Assembly: GCA_030628975.1 (NCBI GenBank) | Contig: DAOVPZ010000032.1 | Coordinates: forward strand, 1 to 9,062 | Reading direction: 5' to 3' | Source: Candidatus Cloacimonadota bacterium | Lineage (GTDB): Bacteria > Cloacimonadota > Cloacimonadia > JGIOTU-2 | Length of the DNA: 9,062 nucleotides | In this document: positions 6,195-9,062 of the stretch, one piece after another | Numbering within the stretch: position 1 is the first letter of the stretch | Layout of the letters: each line of letters opens with the position of its first letter | Notes under the pieces: generated by a model | What the model saw: the letters and a program-made list of their open reading frames with translations, nothing else | Told to the model about the DNA's origin: nothing | Database searches by the model: none | Position numbers and translations under genes: made by a program

Positions 6195-6707
6195 TTATAC
6201 CTCTACATTGTTTCTTAAAAAATCATTTACTTCTTTATTGCAATTTAGTCTGATAATTTTCTTATCTTGTGAGACATTTTCAAGCATTTTCAAAATATGA
6301 GGTTTAATATCTTTAGGATAATTCCATATCCATTTGAAAAATTCCAAATCAAACTTTTCATAGCATCCTACAGCTAAATCAGATCTTACTCGTCCCCTAA
6401 ATTTAACAAATCTTTTAAAGCATCTCCATAGACAGAAAAACCGTTTGGAGTTAAGAAAAATAACAGTATCTGCATGTTTCAATCGCAAATCCAATGAACT
6501 TGCGTAATTGCCATCCATAATCCAACAATCTTTTTGCAGTAAAACTTTCAATTTCTCTTTCCATTCCTCTCTCGGTGTATTAATCCAATTCGGTTTCCAA
6601 TAATGCAAATCAAGATGCACTACTTCAATATTAAGCAATTCTCCTAACTTCTTTGCAAATGTAGATTTACCTGAACCACTTGAACCAAGGATTAAAATTT
6701 TATTCAT
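6195..6707 (-). CDS. P-loop NTPase/kinase, FlaR (adenylate-kinase-like) family
   Basis: 170 residues starting MNKILILGSSGSGKST, a Walker A motif with Gly8, Gly13, Lys14 and Ser15, followed by FAKKLGELL. HLDLHYWKPNW (31-41) and WIMDGNY (62-68) are typical of the family usually labelled DNA topology modulation protein FlaR, related to adenylate and shikimate kinases. A basic, lid-like stretch RFFCLWRCFKRFVKFRGRVRSD covers 89-110 (given here in part: RCFKRF, RGRVRSD), and WNYPKD ends the conserved part. The substrate is unknown, and the FlaR name reflects an old genetic observation rather than a proven reaction. Length is normal and the gene looks intact. No Shine-Dalgarno sequence is visible before the ATG. 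It is divergent from the OsmC gene, with 208 nt between their starts. Confidence 0.85.
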   Translation of the reverse strand: MNKILILGSSGSGKSTFAKKLGELLNIEVVHLDLHYWKPNWINTPREEWKEKLKVLLQKDCWIMDGNYASSLDLRLKHADTVIFLNSKRFFCLWRCFKRFVKFRGRVRSDLAVGCYEKFDLEFFKWIWNYPKDIKPHILKMLENVSQDKKIIRLNCNKEVNDFLRNNVEV

Positions 6708-6753
6708 TTTTTATCTGATTTTTCTAAAAAAAGGAATTTATTAAAAACTAACT

Positions 6754-6793
6754 AATTCATATTAACTAATTATGAATTTCAAAACATTGTCAA
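6754..6793 (-). promoter_or_regulatory. Candidate promoter and overlapping palindrome upstream of the FlaR-like gene
   Basis: On the - strand a perfect TTGACA (6793-6788) lies about 80 nt before the kinase start. The best -10-like sequence, CATAAT, is at a short 13-nt spacing, so promoter strength is doubtful. AATTCATA (6754-6761) and TATGAATT (6771-6778) are perfect 8-nt arms around 9 nt and cover the -10 region, where a repressor operator could sit. Confidence 0.35.
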
Positions 6794-6872
6794 TAAAATC
6801 TCATAATACATATAAATCAAAATAGAATTAAATTAAAATTAACAAGAAAAACAAACTTTTTTCAAATAAAAT

Positions 6873-6901
6873 TTGACAAAAATAATCTAAAGTAGTAATA
6901 A
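6873..6901 (+). promoter_or_regulatory. Sigma-70-type promoter of the OsmC-family gene
   Basis: TTGACA (6873-6878), a 17-nt spacer, and TAATAA (6896-6901) form an almost consensus housekeeping promoter. The expected transcription start is near 6908, only about 8 nt before the ATG at 6916, and there is no Shine-Dalgarno sequence in that gap. Confidence 0.65.
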
Positions 6902-6915
6902 ATTAACATCCTAAG

Positions 6916-7323
6916 ATGAAGGCAAAAGTTAAGTATATTGATAACCTACAATTTTCTGCTGTATCAGATTCCAGACATAGTATCATTATTGATGCTGATA
7001 AAAAATTAAGTTTAGATCAAGGTTCTCGTCCAAAAGAACTTATATTGATGGGACTCGCTGGTTGCACTGCAATGGATGTTGTTTCACTTCTTAAAAAAAT
7101 GCGAGTGGAATTTAAAGATTTTTCAGTTTCTGCTGAAGCTGAGCTTTCTGAAGAACATCCAAAAGTCTTCACATCAATTCATATTAATTATAATATCTCT
7201 GGTGATGTTGATGAGGAAAAACTAAAAAAAGCAATTGATCTATCTCAAAATCGTTATTGTGGAGTTACTGATATGCTCAACAAAACTGCTAAAATAACTC
7301 ATTCATATCAAATTGAAAAATAA
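6916..7323 (+). CDS. OsmC/Ohr family protein (YhfA-like)
   Basis: OsmC-family proteins are small cytoplasmic thiol peroxidases that reduce organic hydroperoxides. The 135 residues are of normal length and carry the two family cysteines: Cys50 in MGLAGCTAMDVV and Cys115 in NRYCGVTDMLNK. RPKELILMGLAGC (38-50) marks the central-helix start, and the C-terminal KTAKITHSYQIE strand is also typical. The pattern is nearer to the YhfA branch than to Ohr, which makes the peroxide substrate less certain. The start is fixed by the promoter immediately upstream and by the usual N-terminal beta strand (MKAKVKYID). The gap to purC is 41 nt with no terminator, so read-through is possible. Confidence 0.9.
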   Translation: MKAKVKYIDNLQFSAVSDSRHSIIIDADKKLSLDQGSRPKELILMGLAGCTAMDVVSLLKKMRVEFKDFSVSAEAELSEEHPKVFTSIHINYNISGDVDEEKLKKAIDLSQNRYCGVTDMLNKTAKITHSYQIEK

Positions 7324-7364
7324 AGGATTATTTTTTATTTCTAAATATTTAAGTTCTGGATATA

Positions 7365-8255
7365 ATGTCTGAACTTCAAAAATTATTTCCTTTAACACAA
7401 GGTAAAGTCAGAGACATTTATGATTTAGGAGACAAACTCCTGATTGTTGCTTCAGATAGAATATCTGCATTTGATTACATCCTACCATGTAAAATTCCTG
7501 ACAAAGGAAAAATATTAACTCAAATTTCCAAATTCTGGTTTACAAAAACAAAAAATATTATTGAAAACCATTTTATTACTGACAATGTGTCAGAGTTTCC
7601 AAAGATTTTTCATTCATTCAAAAAAGAGTTGAATTTGCGTTCAATGTTAGTAAAAAAAGCTGAAAAGATTCCCTTTGAATGTATTATTCGGGGTTATGTT
7701 GCTGGTTCTGGTTGGAAGGATTATAACAAAACCGGTAAAATCTGTGGAATAGATTTGCCTGCCAATCTTCAAGAATCTGAAAAGTTTTCCGAACCGATTT
7801 TTACACCTTCTACTAAAGCTGAGAAAGGTCATGACGAAAATATAGGATTTTCAAAATTGAAAGACACCATTGGTCATGAATTTGCAAATAAGATCAAACA
7901 AGCGAGTCTAAAAATTTATAATTATGGACACAACCTGCTTATCGAAAAAGGGATAATTCTTGCAGACACTAAATTTGAATTTGGATTACTTGATGGTAAA
8001 TTGCTATTAATTGATGAAATTCTAACGCCTGATTCTTCGCGATTCTGGGATGCTTTTACATATAAAAAGGGGGTCTCACAAAAAAATTATGATAAACAAT
8101 TTGTGCGTGATTATCTTTTAAGCAAGGGTATTGAAAAGGTAAACAATATTGGACAAAATTCTGAAATTCTTCAACTTCCGGAAGATATCATAGCCAAAAC
8201 AAGAGAAAAGTATCTACAAGCTTTTCAAATAATAACTGGCAAATATTCAATATAA
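7365..8255 (+). CDS. purC: Phosphoribosylaminoimidazole-succinocarboxamide synthase (SAICAR synthetase)
   Basis: PurC joins aspartate to CAIR using ATP to make SAICAR, a middle step of purine biosynthesis in the cytoplasm. The 296 residues are of the longer type, as in yeast Ade1, rather than the roughly 240-residue enterobacterial form. Motifs in order: GKVRDIYDLGDKLLIVASDR (13-32) with SAFD, PFECIIRGYVAGSGW (103-117), FTPSTKAEKGHDENI (146-160), LADTKFEFG (199-207) and LIDEILTPDSSRFW (215-228). All nucleotide- and substrate-binding landmarks I know are present. A weak GGA lies six bases before the ATG. The stop TAA shares its last A with the ATG of the next gene. No other purine gene is near, so purC is separated from the rest of its pathway here. 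Confidence 0.96.
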   Translation: MSELQKLFPLTQGKVRDIYDLGDKLLIVASDRISAFDYILPCKIPDKGKILTQISKFWFTKTKNIIENHFITDNVSEFPKIFHSFKKELNLRSMLVKKAEKIPFECIIRGYVAGSGWKDYNKTGKICGIDLPANLQESEKFSEPIFTPSTKAEKGHDENIGFSKLKDTIGHEFANKIKQASLKIYNYGHNLLIEKGIILADTKFEFGLLDGKLLLIDEILTPDSSRFWDAFTYKKGVSQKNYDKQFVRDYLLSKGIEKVNNIGQNSEILQLPEDIIAKTREKYLQAFQIITGKYSI

Positions 8256-8620
8256 TGTACACAATTCTTATAGTAGATGACGAAAAAGATACATTAAACT
8301 ATCTTGATTATATTTTTAAGAAATACAATTTCAATAGTATCATCGTAGATAATGGGTTTGATGCTTTACAAAAGATCCGTGAAACACATATTGCCCTTGT
8401 CTTAACAGATATTGCAATGCCTGATATGGATGGATACGAGTTATATTCTCAAATAAGAAATTTTGATGATAACATTCCAATCATTATGATGACTGGATTT
8501 GGATATGATCCGAACCATGTTTTAGTAAAAGCCAAAAAAGATGGTTTACACGACATCATCTTTAAACCTTTCGAAAATGAAGATTTAATCAATATGATCA
8601 ATAAGGCAATAAAATCATAA
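8255..8620 (+). CDS. Stand-alone response-regulator receiver protein
   Basis: 121 residues forming only a CheY-like receiver domain, with no output domain. Acidic pocket Asp8-Asp9 (LIVDDE), phospho-acceptor Asp52 in LTDIAMPDMDG, the switch threonine Thr80 in MMTGFG, and the conserved lysine Lys104 in FKPF are all in place, so it should be phosphorylatable by a histidine kinase. The partner kinase is not in the window. The ATG overlaps the purC stop by one base (TAATG), with no Shine-Dalgarno sequence of its own, so translation is probably coupled to purC. Single-domain regulators act in phosphorelays, in chemotaxis or by binding partners; nothing here decides between these. Confidence 0.93.
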   Translation: MYTILIVDDEKDTLNYLDYIFKKYNFNSIIVDNGFDALQKIRETHIALVLTDIAMPDMDGYELYSQIRNFDDNIPIIMMTGFGYDPNHVLVKAKKDGLHDIIFKPFENEDLINMINKAIKS

Positions 8621-8690
8621 CTCAGCAAACTTCAACCTATCAGATTTAGTATTATCTCTTAAAATGATGTTAAAATTTAAAAATGGCTAA

Positions 8691-8714
8691 AATTACAAAA
8701 TACAAATTACAAAA
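8691..8714. repeat. Short tandem repeat
   Basis: AATTACAAAA occurs at 8691-8700 and again at 8705-8714 with a 14-nt period, just left of the first palindromic unit. A related AAATTACAA is found at 8826-8833 after that unit, so it may be part of the same repeat mosaic. Confidence 0.5.
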
Positions 8715-8716
8715 TC

Positions 8717-8827
8717 TTTACCCCGTTAGATTTTTATTATAGTAATAATTGTAATTCTTGAAAGGAAAGGAGATGATAAAAATAAATATACTATAATATT
8801 GGATAATTATCTAACGGGGCAGGTAAA
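8717..8827. repeat. Palindromic unit A of a three-unit array
   Basis: The left end is TTTACCCCGTTAGAT (8717-8731) and the right end is ATCTAACGGGG (8809-8819) followed by CAG and GTAAA. Perfect 11-nt core arms (8721-8731 with 8809-8819) enclose a second inner pair, ATTATAGT (8736-8743) with ACTATAAT (8790-8797). No reading frame of note lies inside. Confidence 0.75.
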
Positions 8828-8849
8828 TTACAATGACCAAAAAATCAAA

Positions 8850-8920
8850 TTCACCTCGTTTGATATTTTTACTTTATAAGATTGTAAGCATCTAAAAAGA
8901 TGAATATCAAACAAAGTGAA
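8850..8920. repeat. Palindromic unit B, diverged and shorter
   Basis: TTCACCTCGTTTGATATT (8850-8867) pairs with AATATCAAACAAAGTGAA (8903-8920) at 16 of 18 positions. The two exceptions are C/A on the + strand and therefore G-U in an RNA read from the - strand. The inner part holds a small hairpin, CATCT (8889-8893) with AGATG (8898-8902) around AAAA. The left arm aligns with those of units A and C. Confidence 0.65.
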
Positions 8921-8929
8921 AAAAATATT

Positions 8930-9038
8930 TTTACCCCGTTAGATATTTACACTAAATGAATATTTGCCATAAAACTCAATGTTTATTAAAATAATATCTA
9001 TAAGGGATAAAAATTAATAGATTATCTAACGGGGTGAA
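8930..9038. repeat. Palindromic unit C of the array
   Basis: TTTACCCCGTTAGAT (8930-8944) is complementary to ATCTAACGGGGTGAA (9024-9038) at 14 of 15 positions, the odd one being T/G. The internal 79 nt are AT-rich with no convincing frame. The left 15 nt are identical to those of unit A, while the interiors are not clearly alike beyond the first several bases. Confidence 0.75.
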
Positions 9039-9062
9039 TCAATCATAGAAAAATCAAAATAA

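Larger units (their letters stand above)
8621..9062. other. Gene-free repeat region at the end of the window
   Basis: About 440 bases after the receiver gene contain no credible coding frame on either strand, no transposase and no tRNA. The content is the short tandem repeat and the three palindromic units described separately. The remaining sequence (8621-8690 and 9039-9062) shows nothing I recognise. The array may continue beyond the window. Confidence 0.7.

Noticed and set aside
8755..8780. AGGAG followed by ATG inside palindromic unit A as a small gene
   Set aside because: The AGGAG directly abuts the ATG with no spacer, and the frame closes after a few codons.
8717..9038. CRISPR array
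   Set aside because: The repeats alternate in orientation, number only a few, have unequal spacing, and no cas gene is near. They are palindrome ends, not CRISPR repeats.

Overview
The window reads as a chromosomal segment of an A+T-rich bacterium, most likely an uncultured member of the FCB supergroup. My best guess is Candidatus Cloacimonadota or a close relative. This rests on two proteins ending in FlgD-like C-terminal sorting domains (PNPF...STTISF...IYN.KGQLV...WDGKDE.G..V.SGIYLY pattern), the very low G+C, and short GC-rich palindromes scattered through an AT-rich background. The assignment is an inference; no rRNA or other decisive marker is present.

Layout. (1) Bases 1-2739, + strand: the 3' part of a secreted jelly-roll protein, then a 575-residue multidomain protein. 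That protein has an N-terminal Cys-motif domain, an internal signal-peptide-like segment, two copies of a putative metal-binding domain around a calcium-loop segment, and a sorting domain. A strong hairpin terminator follows. (2) Bases 2872-5532, + strand: a compact housekeeping operon prmC-murA-pgpA (release-factor methylation, peptidoglycan precursor synthesis, phosphatidylglycerol synthesis), with a 4-nt gap and a 4-nt overlap. (3) Bases 5562-6707, - strand: a cold-shock protein gene with a terminator and a foldable leader, a decayed start of a PLP-dependent decarboxylase gene, and a P-loop kinase of the FlaR/adenylate-kinase-like family. (4) Bases 6873-8620, + strand: an OsmC-family gene behind a textbook -35/-10 promoter, purC, and a stand-alone response-regulator receiver whose start codon overlaps the purC stop. 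(5) Bases 8621-9062: no gene, but three diverged tandem palindromic units with ends resembling TTYACCCCGTTAGAT.

Three things stand out. Palindromic elements lie inside reading frames (in the first gene's sorting domain and between the SAM-binding and NPPY motifs of prmC), and the prmC element begins with the same nine bases as an intergenic palindrome at 926-943. The cold-shock gene leader can form two mutually exclusive pairings, one of which hides part of the Shine-Dalgarno sequence. The 575-residue protein combines a cytoplasmic-looking N-terminus with an export-type C-terminal part. I see no complete defence system, CRISPR array, transposase, tRNA or rRNA.
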